Shown here one piece after another: positions 13,959 to 19,646 of a stretch of DNA of 21,951 bases. The notes below the pieces were generated by a model that did no database searches, was not told the origin of the DNA, and worked only from the letters and a program-made list of their open reading frames with translations. The translations under genes were made by a program, and so were the position numbers. The stretch is from Candidatus Woesebacteria bacterium RIFCSPHIGHO2_01_FULL_44_10 (lineage in GTDB: Bacteria; Patescibacteriota; Microgenomatia; UBA8517): assembly GCA_001792465.1 (NCBI GenBank), contig MGGO01000018.1, forward strand, positions 509 to 22,459, read 5' to 3'. The number at the start of each line of letters is the position of its first letter. The first letter of the stretch is position 1.

Positions 13959-13973
13959 TCCCGGGAGGATTCG
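13955..13973. repeat. Direct repeat: displaced copy of the tRNA-Lys 3' end
   Basis: The 19 bp GTGATCCCGGGAGGATTCG are repeated exactly at 14028-14046, where they form the end of the tRNA-Lys acceptor and T arm. The copies are in the same orientation, 73 bp apart. The first overlaps the stop codon of the GTPase gene. The DNA between holds a strong hairpin TGTCGCC/GGCGACA (around 13977-13993). This is the pattern left by an integrase using a tRNA 3' end, here with almost nothing in between. Confidence 0.6.
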
Positions 13974-14028
13974 TGCTGTCGCCTTTGGCGACACCTATCG
14001 AACACGACCGGGGAACGAGCTTTGCGAG

Positions 14029-14100
14029 TGATCCCGGGAGGATTCGAACCTCCGACCAATCGCTTAAGAGGCGACTGCTCTGCCACTGAGCTACGGGACC
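14029..14100 (-). tRNA. tRNA-Lys (CUU)
   Basis: Acceptor GGTCCCG/CGGGATC (one G-U), anticodon stem GTCGC/GCGAT with loop CTCTTAA, anticodon CTT, T-loop TTCGAAT. No encoded CCA. Its 5' end directly abuts the CCA end of tRNA-Arg(UCU), with no spacer. Confidence 0.94.
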
Positions 14101-14103
14101 TGG

Positions 14104-14175
14104 TGCCCCAGGGAGGAATCGAACCCCCATTTAATCCTTAGAAGGGATTTGTTCTGTCCATTGAACTACTGGGGC
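14104..14175 (-). tRNA. tRNA-Arg (UCU)
   Basis: Acceptor GCCCCAG/CTGGGGC, anticodon stem AATCC/GGATT with loop CTTCTAA, anticodon TCT. CCA is encoded (14103-14101) and touches the next tRNA. Confidence 0.95.
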
Positions 14176-14179
14176 ACTG

Positions 14180-14251
14180 AGCGGCGGACCGGATTTGAAC
14201 CGGCGACCTCTTCCTTGGCAAGGAAGCATTCTACCACTGAACTACCGCCGC
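14180..14251 (-). tRNA. tRNA-Gly (GCC)
   Basis: Acceptor GCGGCGG/CCGCCGC, anticodon stem CTTCC/GGAAG with loop TTGCCAA, anticodon GCC. No encoded CCA; 4 nt from tRNA-Arg(UCU). Confidence 0.95.
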
Positions 14252-14256
14252 TTGTG

Positions 14257-14329
14257 TGCTGGGAGTTGGAGTTGAACCAACATCTGAGCTTCTTCAGAGC
14301 CCCGCCGTGACCACCTTGGCTATCCCAGC
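14257..14329 (-). tRNA. tRNA-Phe (GAA), atypical
   Basis: Acceptor GCTGGGA/TCCCAGC, 3-bp D stem GCC/GGC with an 11-nt loop, anticodon stem GGGCT/AGCTC with loop CTGAAGA, anticodon GAA, T stem GTTGG/CCAAC with loop TTCAACT. G37 replaces the A37 normal in bacterial tRNA-Phe. CCA is not encoded. Its 5' 36 bp overlap the 3' end of the HNH gene. Confidence 0.85.
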
Positions 14330-14749
14330 CAGTTTTCCAAAAGTCCGTATTCTGTGACAATTTGCACAAACCACTTCACATTTTTGCACTTCATCTTTGA
14401 TCTTATCAAGTGACCAATTCCTCGCAGCCATATATGCAACCTCTCGAATCTTGTCATGTACATTGCTATGATCAAAATCCATAACATAGAAAGGATATTT
14501 CATACCGCAGTCAGCACATGGCTTGTTTTTGGCCTTATTAATGTAATCTCGTTTTTCTTTATACGCTTTACGTCTCCTTACCAAAGCAAGTTGTAATTGC
14601 CGTTTTCTATTATCATGATAATATTTTCTTCCTCGAGCTTTCATGCAATCCTTGCATTTTTCGTAGTATTCTCCAGATCGCTTGCCAGTTTTCCTTTTGT
14701 AAAAGTACGATAGTTCTTTTTGTTGTCCACACTTCGGACATTTCTTCAT
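14294..14749 (-). CDS. Small HNH endonuclease with zinc ribbon, overlapping tRNA-Phe
   Basis: 151 residues. N-terminal zinc-binding CPKCGQQKELSYFYKRK and a second CxxC (CKDC, about 36-39) precede a basic helical stretch and the HNH core: CADCG (78-82), metal/catalytic DFDH near 91-94, and CEVVCANCHRIRT (about 124-136). The core resembles small HNH endonucleases of phages, introns and free-standing homing genes. It lies on the minus strand between tRNA-Val and tRNA-Phe, in the orientation of the tRNAs. The natural family end is near CHRIRT; the last ~15 residues are read from the tRNA-Phe gene, so the stop codon is inside the tRNA. This looks like insertion right at the tRNA 5' end. It would nick or cut DNA, target unknown. 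It is not clearly a restriction enzyme: no methylase is nearby. Confidence 0.78.
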   Translation of the reverse strand: MKKCPKCGQQKELSYFYKRKTGKRSGEYYEKCKDCMKARGRKYYHDNRKRQLQLALVRRRKAYKEKRDYINKAKNKPCADCGMKYPFYVMDFDHSNVHDKIREVAYMAARNWSLDKIKDEVQKCEVVCANCHRIRTFGKLAGIAKVVTAGL

Positions 14750-14769
14750 ACCCTGAAAGTATGACGTGT

Positions 14770-14799
14770 GTCTGAAAAATTATCAAGTATTTCTCAGAC
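14770..14799 (-). repeat. Hairpin between tRNA-Val and the HNH gene
   Basis: GTCTGA/TCAGAC continued by AAAT/ATTT across one A-C mismatch, 8-nt loop. It lies just downstream of tRNA-Val and just upstream of the HNH gene, so it may mark the insertion boundary, stop tRNA transcription or guide processing. Confidence 0.45.
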
Positions 14800-14813
14800 G
14801 AATCTAAAGTCAG

Positions 14814-14887
14814 TGAACGCGGAGGGACTCGAACCCCCGACCCTTCGGATGTAAACCGAATGCTCTAACCAACTGAGCTACGCGTTC
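14814..14887 (-). tRNA. tRNA-Val (UAC)
   Basis: Acceptor GAACGCG/CGCGTTC, anticodon stem TTCGG/CCGAA with loop TTTACAT, anticodon TAC, T-loop TTCGAGT. No encoded CCA. Confidence 0.95.
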
Positions 14888-14925
14888 TCCTCACCTCCGT
14901 CAGGAGTAAACAATTCTACCACAAG

Positions 14926-15007
14926 TGCGCGGGACAGGACTTGAACCTGCACGCCCTAAGGCACAGCCTCCTCAAGACTGCGTGTATACCAATTTCACCA
15001 CCCGCGC
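14926..15007 (-). tRNA. tRNA-Leu (GAG)
   Basis: Acceptor GCGCGGG/CCCGCGC, anticodon stem CAGTC/GGCTG with loop TTGAGGA, anticodon GAG, class II variable arm. No encoded CCA. Confidence 0.93.
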
Positions 15008-15014
15008 TTAAAAG

Positions 15015-15099
15015 TGCCCTCGAGAGGACTTGAACCTCTACGAGCGTAAAGCTCACAGCATCCTGAATGCTGCGCGTCTGCCAATTCCGCCACGAGGGC
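15015..15099 (-). tRNA. tRNA-Leu (CAG)
   Basis: Acceptor GCCCTCG/CGAGGGC, anticodon stem CAGCA/TGCTG with loop TTCAGGA, anticodon CAG, class II variable arm. It is the first gene of the seven-tRNA array on the minus strand. Confidence 0.94.
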
Positions 15100-15106
15100 T
15101 TACCGT

Positions 15107-15115
15107 ATTATATCA
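15107..15115 (-). promoter_or_regulatory. Extended -10 promoter of the tRNA array
   Basis: Minus strand TGA-TATAAT, 7 nt before the 5' end of tRNA-Leu(CAG). The primary transcript would begin at or next to the mature tRNA 5' end. Confidence 0.55.
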
Positions 15116-15165
15116 AATGAGCTTGACTTAGTGCACCTTTTTGTGGCATCCTGACAGCAGAAGAA

Positions 15166-15738
15166 GTGAGAAAAATTATTCTTGTTTTTCTTTTTTTTGC
15201 GCTTACACCGATTGTAATTGGAACCAGTCTTTTCTCTCTGGTAGTTTTTGGTAACTCAGGCCCCACAGACCACAACGAAGTATTGGCTGCCGGTGCTTTG
15301 GTTTATGCTTCACTGCCTACTACTACGCCATCGATTTCAGGTATAGTAGGCGTTTCAGATGCCAGAGCTGGCCTTGTCAAGCAGTACCTCGCCGATTACA
15401 ATTCAGCGCTTGAGCCATATTCCGATTTTATCGTTGAGATGGCAGACAAATACGACATTGATTTTCGCCTCATTACCGCCATTGCCCAGCAAGAAAGTAA
15501 TCTTTGTGAAAAAATCCCCCCCGGGACATTCAATTGCTGGGGTTGGGGCATCCATAGCCAAGGAACACTTGGTTTCGAGTCGTATCAGGAAGGGATTGAA
15601 ATTGTAACCCAGGGACTTCGTGAAGAGTATCTGAATAAAGGCTTTGTAACAATTGACGACATTATGACCAAATACACACCACTGTCTCCTGGCTCCTGGG
15701 CAGCGGGCGTCACCACTTTTATGGACCAAATGCAGTAG
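15166..15738 (+). CDS. Membrane-anchored or secreted cell-wall hydrolase-like protein
   Basis: 190 residues. An N-terminal hydrophobic segment (about 3-30) acts as signal or anchor. The C-terminal part (about 80-190) resembles lysozyme-like/glucosaminidase domains: ITAIAQQESNLC (about 102-113) with the likely catalytic Glu in QQES, then NCWGWGIHSQGTLGF, YQEGIEIVTQGLREEY and KYTPLSPGSW. Such domains cleave the glycan strand of peptidoglycan during growth or division. The start is GTG at 15166, with a weak AGAAGAA upstream. The stop codon (15736-15738) overlaps a possible -10 (TAGAAT) of the methyltransferase gene 12 nt downstream. The exact fold group is not certain. Confidence 0.75.
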   Translation: MRKIILVFLFFALTPIVIGTSLFSLVVFGNSGPTDHNEVLAAGALVYASLPTTTPSISGIVGVSDARAGLVKQYLADYNSALEPYSDFIVEMADKYDIDFRLITAIAQQESNLCEKIPPGTFNCWGWGIHSQGTLGFESYQEGIEIVTQGLREEYLNKGFVTIDDIMTKYTPLSPGSWAAGVTTFMDQMQ

Positions 15739-15749
15739 AATACTCATAA

Positions 15750-16505
15750 ATGGCAGCCGCCTACGACACATTTGACTATCCATCATACTGGCAGGAGCGA
15801 GGCTATGAACACGAAAGTGAAGTGATTGCGGTCAACGCCCTGCTGGACAACATTCCAAAAATAAACAAAATTCTAGACATCGGTGGAGGATTCGGAAGAT
15901 TAACTCCACAGTATATCTTCAGAGCCAAGCGTGTTTTCCTCACAGATCCTTCGACCAAACTCCTCGGCTTAGCCCGCAAGAATCTAAAAAACTACAACAA
16001 CATTAAGTTTGTTCAGACAACCGCAGAGAATCTTGATCACAAGTTTCGCGCGAGCAGTTTTGACACAATTTTTATTGTTCGCGTCATGCACCACATTAAA
16101 AACGCCGAAGCAGTCTGTAAAACAATAGTCAGATTGTTGAAAAAAAACGGCTATTTAATCATGGAGTTTCCAAACAAAGTCCACGGAAAGGCGGTAATAA
16201 CTAACTTCTTAAAAGGTGATTTTACTTTTCCCCTTGATATTTTTACCACCGACAAGACAATCAAGAAAAGCAATGTGAGGACTCTGCCTTTCAACAACTA
16301 CCACCCGCACGTAATTGAACAGATGTTAAAAAAATATTCACTTGAAATAATAGATAAGAGATCTGTATCAAATATTAGATCCCCTTTTTTGAAAAAAAAT
16401 CTACCAATTAAAACACTTATTGATTTAGAAAGAAGCCTCCAAAAACCCTTGAGTAAGCTCAATTTCGGTCCTTCGATATTCATTCTCGCACGAAAAAGGG
16501 GGTAA
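15750..16505 (+). CDS. Class I SAM-dependent methyltransferase
   Basis: 251 residues. Rossmann-type methyltransferase fold: motif I ILDIGGGFGRLTP (41-53), acidic residue ending strand 2 (TDPSTK, Asp66), motif II region TTAENLDHKF (90-99), and VMHHIKNAEA (about 112-121) typical of UbiE/Methyltransf_11 relatives. After about residue 150 a variable region includes a Lys-rich, probably substrate- or membrane-facing stretch. The substrate is unknown; such genes near wall or glycosyltransferase functions often modify lipids or sugars. ATG 15750 follows the previous gene by 11 nt; a possible -10 (TAGAAT, 15736-15741) lies 8 nt before it. Confidence 0.85.
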   Translation: MAAAYDTFDYPSYWQERGYEHESEVIAVNALLDNIPKINKILDIGGGFGRLTPQYIFRAKRVFLTDPSTKLLGLARKNLKNYNNIKFVQTTAENLDHKFRASSFDTIFIVRVMHHIKNAEAVCKTIVRLLKKNGYLIMEFPNKVHGKAVITNFLKGDFTFPLDIFTTDKTIKKSNVRTLPFNNYHPHVIEQMLKKYSLEIIDKRSVSNIRSPFLKKNLPIKTLIDLERSLQKPLSKLNFGPSIFILARKRG

Positions 16506-16518
16506 AAATAAAAAACAC

Positions 16519-16547
16519 TTGACAGACCTATAATCTTATGTTATATT
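16519..16547 (+). promoter_or_regulatory. Strong promoter of the candidate small RNA
   Basis: Perfect TTGACA (16519-16524), 17-nt spacer, TATATT (16542-16547) preceded by TG at 16539-16540. It is among the most consensus-like promoters in the window, and start is predicted near A16554. Confidence 0.8.
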
Positions 16548-16553
16548 ACACTT

Positions 16554-16633
16554 ACGTTTTGAGGCTACCGGTTATATCGACTTTGGTGGCGTCAAAATTT
16601 CCCTGGCCCCGGTGAAAACCGGGGTCTTTTTTT
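16554..16633 (+). ncRNA. Candidate ~80-nt structured small RNA
   Basis: No ORF lies between the strong promoter and the intrinsic terminator. The predicted transcript folds into a 5' hairpin: TTTTGA/TCAAAA (16557-16562 with 16592-16597), a G-G mismatch, then GCTACC/GGTGGC (16564-16569 with 16585-16590), and a 15-nt loop (16570-16584). A short single-stranded linker leads to the terminator hairpin. It does not match the parts of 6S, tmRNA, SRP RNA, RNase P or the common riboswitches that I can recall. As the next gene is a tRNA with its own promoter, it is a free-standing RNA rather than a gene leader, unless some readthrough occurs. Confidence 0.6.
16605..16633 (+). terminator. Intrinsic terminator of the small RNA
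   Basis: GGCCCCGG (16605-16612) pairs with CCGGGGTC (16619-16626; one G-U), loop TGAAAA, then seven T. The T-tract runs into the extended -10 of the next promoter. Confidence 0.85.
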
Positions 16634-16641
16634 GGTATAAT
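16633..16641 (+). promoter_or_regulatory. Extended -10 promoter of tRNA-Leu(UAG)
   Basis: TGG-TATAAT, start near 16648, 4 nt before the mature tRNA. It overlaps the end of the small RNA terminator. Confidence 0.65.
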
Positions 16642-16651
16642 ACACTTAAGC

Positions 16652-16736
16652 GCCAGGGTGCTGGAATTGGCAGACAGGCACGGCTTAGGACCGTGTGCTC
16701 ATTACGAGCGTGCAGGTTCGACCCCTGTCCCTGGCA
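16652..16736 (+). tRNA. tRNA-Leu (UAG)
   Basis: Acceptor GCCAGGG/CCCTGGC, anticodon stem CACGG/CCGTG with loop CTTAGGA, anticodon TAG, class II variable arm, T-loop TTCGACC. It is the only tRNA on the plus strand here, and the fourth Leu isoacceptor in the window. Confidence 0.95.
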
Positions 16737-16756
16737 CAAGAGTGGAGATTATCACT

Positions 16757-17722
16757 ATGATCAAATACTCTTTCTTAAAAATCTTAACCGGAAGTGATTT
16801 ATCACAGCGCAAACTTGCGCTGATGTCCCTGGCCGCTCCCAGACCCGGACCCACAGTCTGGCTCACGGCCGCTGTGCACGGAGACGAAGTTGGTGGCATT
16901 GTGGTCATCCAGGAAATTTTTAAAAAACTAAAGCAGGAGCCACTATTGAAAGGGGAACTTTTTGCTTTTCCGCTTATGAATCCAATCGGCTTTGAATCTG
17001 CCATGCGCAGTATTCCTATAAGCAAAGAGGACTTAAATCGTTCTTTTCCGGGCAATCCAAGCGGATCGCTGGCCGAACGCATCGCCAACACTATCTTCCA
17101 AGCCATCATTAAAACTAAACCCCACTTAGTTTTGGACTTACACAATGATTGGCTCAATTCCATTCCCTATACACCAATTGACCCTCATCCGGGTTCAAAA
17201 TTTGCCAAAACGTATGAAGCGGTTCTGAAATTTGCCCGACTGGCTGGCTTGGTTATCGTTGACGAAGAAGGAGAAAGTGAGCAGTCCCGATTGGAATTGG
17301 CTAAAACCCTTTCTGGAACTTTAGTCAACCTGGGTGTTCCTGCTTTAAGCCTTGAGCTTGGGGAAGACTCTGTGGTCAATGAAAAAAATGTTCAAGTCGG
17401 TATCAGTGCTGTTTGGAACATCCTTCACAGTTTAGGTATGGTTAGCGCTACTTTACCCGACGGCACGCACGTACCCCAAGCTCTAAAAGGCAAGGTCTTA
17501 AGATATTCAATGCAGATCAGTTCTAAAAGCGGTTTGATCCGCTTTCTTGTCAATCCCGGGGAAATTGTTAAAAGTGGCCAACCCGTGGCACGGATTTACA
17601 ATGTTCTGGGCAAACCTCGCGAAACTATCAAAGCCAAAAGGGAAGCGATAGTTTTAGGGCTGACAGATTCGGCGGTAGCCCTTCCTGGCGGTCAGGTTGC
17701 TGCTTTTGGTATAATTAATTAA
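16757..17722 (+). CDS. AstE/AspA-like M14-family zinc deacylase or carboxypeptidase
   Basis: 321 residues from ATG 16757; an upstream start in frame would run through tRNA-Leu and is rejected. The family removes an acyl or amino-acid group using one zinc. Seen: HGDE (41-44) with zinc ligands His41 and Glu44, EDLNRSFPG (91-99) carrying substrate-binding Asn/Arg, LDLHN (127-130) with third ligand His129, and SLELGE (198-203) near the catalytic Glu. A C-terminal beta domain (about 245-321) has a biotinyl-like look (GEIVKSGQPVARIYN). The substrate cannot be told. The stop TAA shares its last base with the next ATG, so the three genes here are coupled. A weak GGAG lies 11 nt before the start. Confidence 0.82.
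   Translation: MIKYSFLKILTGSDLSQRKLALMSLAAPRPGPTVWLTAAVHGDEVGGIVVIQEIFKKLKQEPLLKGELFAFPLMNPIGFESAMRSIPISKEDLNRSFPGNPSGSLAERIANTIFQAIIKTKPHLVLDLHNDWLNSIPYTPIDPHPGSKFAKTYEAVLKFARLAGLVIVDEEGESEQSRLELAKTLSGTLVNLGVPALSLELGEDSVVNEKNVQVGISAVWNILHSLGMVSATLPDGTHVPQALKGKVLRYSMQISSKSGLIRFLVNPGEIVKSGQPVARIYNVLGKPRETIKAKREAIVLGLTDSAVALPGGQVAAFGIIN
17707..17715 (+). promoter_or_regulatory. Extended -10 promoter inside the end of the deacylase gene
   Basis: TGG-TATAAT followed by exactly 6 nt and ATG 17722, giving a leaderless start for the 62-aa membrane protein while still within deacylase codons. Confidence 0.5.
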
Positions 17723-17910
17723 TGACCCACCAGATTCTCCACGTTTATAGTAAGAGGCGTGCACAAGAAATCCATACCATTGCCATTTTTCTACCAATCA
17801 TCGTTTTTGTTCTTATGTTGACTTTCTTTTTTACTAAACTACCCAAAAATCAAGTGGTCCAGTCAGAAAACCAGCCTGCTGTTTTAGGTGAGGAAAGCCA
17901 AATTAAGTGA
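17722..17910 (+). CDS. Small single-helix membrane protein (62 aa)
   Basis: One strong hydrophobic segment (about 19-40) between a basic N-terminus and a polar tail, probably type II (inside N-terminus). No family recognised. Its ATG overlaps the deacylase stop by 1 nt and its stop overlaps the next GTG by 4 nt (GTGA), which supports a real coupled gene. Confidence 0.6.
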   Translation: MTHQILHVYSKRRAQEIHTIAIFLPIIVFVLMLTFFFTKLPKNQVVQSENQPAVLGEESQIK

Positions 17911-18422
17911 AAGAAGCCAAAAATACACTTTTGATGTTGGCGGGAACGGCTGTTCTTTTAATTGTCATCGGACTTTTTTTAAATCCTCAGTCCTCACCGA
18001 TTACGCTCCCCAGTTTAACAACCAAGGTAACTCCCGCGCCAGAAAACAAAATTGTCAGAATCAACGACTTAGATATCACCGTTAGTCTTGCCGACACCCC
18101 TGCTAAAAGAAAACAGGGACTTTCAGGAGTTGAGAGCCTGGGAGAGACTGAAGGCATGCTCTTTCTTTTTGACAAAGAGAATCAAACTTCGCCTTTTTGG
18201 ATGAAAGACATGGCTTTTGCCATTGATATTATTTGGATAAACGACGGCAAGGTAGCCGAAATTACCGAAAATGTCCAACCGCCGCAAGCTGGTACGCGTG
18301 ATGCTGAACTTACCCTTTATGCTCCCAACAGCCCCTACAATTACGTTCTAGAGGTTGCCGCTGGTTTTAGCAAGCAAGCTAACATTACCGAAGGAGATGC
18401 GGTCGTGAATCTCGGATTTTAA
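17907..18422 (+). CDS. DUF192-family membrane-anchored protein
   Basis: 171 residues. An N-terminal membrane segment (about 8-27) is followed by a short linker and a DUF192 domain (about 48-168) with the family pattern: KRKQGLSGVESL, EGMLFLF, FWMKDMAFAIDIIWI and YVLEVAAGF. DUF192 proteins are small extracytoplasmic barrels of unknown role. The start is GTG at 17907 in a GTGA overlap with the preceding gene. Its last 75 bp overlap the dinB 3' end on the other strand. Confidence 0.88.
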   Translation: MKEAKNTLLMLAGTAVLLIVIGLFLNPQSSPITLPSLTTKVTPAPENKIVRINDLDITVSLADTPAKRKQGLSGVESLGETEGMLFLFDKENQTSPFWMKDMAFAIDIIWINDGKVAEITENVQPPQAGTRDAELTLYAPNSPYNYVLEVAAGFSKQANITEGDAVVNLGF

Positions 18423-19607
18423 ATTCAGTAAGCCCGCCGGTCCAACTGTAAAATCACCCCACCGCCGGTTGGTTTGATCAATAGCCGACATCAATCTAAC
18501 CTGTTTTTCTCTGTTACTGAATAGCTCAAGCTGGAGATTTTTGCTTCCCACCAAGTTAAAACAAGAAATGGCGATCGTATGCACCGGTTTAATCTGCTTA
18601 CACTCCCGGAGTGTAAGAAGTGCTACCTTAAAAATATCTCTTGAATCAAACACCTCTCGAGGGAGTTTTCTTGACTGCTGCCAAAAACTGCCGTCTCGGA
18701 AGCGCAAACTCACCCAAATTCCACCGGCCAGATAACCAGCCCTGCGCAAACGCTGTCCTGTTTTCTCACACAGCTTTTGGAGAATGGGAAAAAGACCAAG
18801 TAAACCCGACTTCTCTGCGATACGGCGAGGTAAAGCGTAGGAATTACCAAAGCTGCGCCTGCCAAATTCAATGTTATCAATTTCCCAGCCTCTGAGCCTT
18901 AAATACCAATAATAACTATTAATCGAGCTGAAAGCAGCTCTAAGAAGCGACAAGGGCGCTTGGTACATGTCTAAAACCGAGTAAATCCCAACCGAATTTA
19001 AGCGCAAAGTATTTTTGAAGGCAATTCCGTGCAAGTCGGGGAGAGTTAACTGACCGTAGGCTGCTAGGAAATTAGAACTATTTATCTCTACTAAGCCGTC
19101 TGGTTTTTTTGAATTTGAGGCAGTTTTGGCCAAAAAGCGATTGGGAGCGATACCGATGGAAACTGTCAACCACTCACCAACCTCCTCACGAATTCTTTTT
19201 TTGATCCCCCGGGCAGTTGCAAAAAGATCTGGAAGTGCCTGAAAATTTTTAAAGTCCAAGACAAACTCGTCAATTGATTTGGGAAAAACTTGATCTGAAA
19301 AATTCTTTAGAAGCTCACGAAGTTCAAGATGCACCCGCCGATATAAATTTGGCTGTGGTGTCAAAATTTGCAAGACAGAGCAAAGCCTTTGACCTTCTTT
19401 GACGCGCATACCGGTTTTTATGCCAAAAATTTTTGCCTCTCTTGAGGCTGCCAAGATACAGCCGCCGGGGGAGTTGTAAGCCGCCACCACAATAGGTTTA
19501 CCACGCAAATTGGGGTTGACTTGCTGTTCAATTGTCGCAAAGGCACTATTTAAGTCAACGTGCATGACAGTGGAAGGACAAGCATTAAATTGGTAAACTT
19601 TAGTCAT
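18348..19607 (-). CDS. dinB: DNA polymerase IV-type Y-family polymerase
   Basis: 419 residues from ATG 19607; a longer frame to 19652 exists, but that would overlap the divergent gene and has no promoter room. Y-family polymerases copy past damaged bases with low fidelity. Palm/fingers: MHVDLNSAFATIE (15-27; metal Asp18), GCILAASREAKIFGI (49-63) and SIDEF (111-115; metal Asp113/Glu114), then SIGIAPNRFLAKTASNSKKP. The helix-hairpin-helix thumb and little-finger domain follow, ending in the 'QLELF...AIDQTNRRWG' pattern. No clear C-terminal clamp-binding peptide is seen. TATAAA (19622-19617 on the minus strand) lies 9 nt upstream. The gene converges on and overlaps DUF192 by 75 bp. Confidence 0.9.
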   Translation of the reverse strand: MTKVYQFNACPSTVMHVDLNSAFATIEQQVNPNLRGKPIVVAAYNSPGGCILAASREAKIFGIKTGMRVKEGQRLCSVLQILTPQPNLYRRVHLELRELLKNFSDQVFPKSIDEFVLDFKNFQALPDLFATARGIKKRIREEVGEWLTVSIGIAPNRFLAKTASNSKKPDGLVEINSSNFLAAYGQLTLPDLHGIAFKNTLRLNSVGIYSVLDMYQAPLSLLRAAFSSINSYYWYLRLRGWEIDNIEFGRRSFGNSYALPRRIAEKSGLLGLFPILQKLCEKTGQRLRRAGYLAGGIWVSLRFRDGSFWQQSRKLPREVFDSRDIFKVALLTLRECKQIKPVHTIAISCFNLVGSKNLQLELFSNREKQVRLMSAIDQTNRRWGDFTVGPAGLLNLKSEIHDRISFGNVSLLAKTSGNL

Positions 19608-19646
19608 CTTTATTAATTTATAGAACCGAACAAAAACCAAATCAAG

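Noticed and set aside
14294..14749. HNH protein as part of a restriction-modification or other defence system
   Set aside because: No methyltransferase, helicase or partner gene lies beside it; neighbours are only tRNAs.
16529..16534. TATAAT as -10 box of the small RNA promoter
   Set aside because: Only 4 nt from the TTGACA; TATATT at 16542-16547 has the correct 17-nt spacing.
16702..17163. 153-codon minus-strand reading frame
   Set aside because: Opposes the deacylase gene and runs into tRNA-Leu; codon pattern follows the plus-strand gene.
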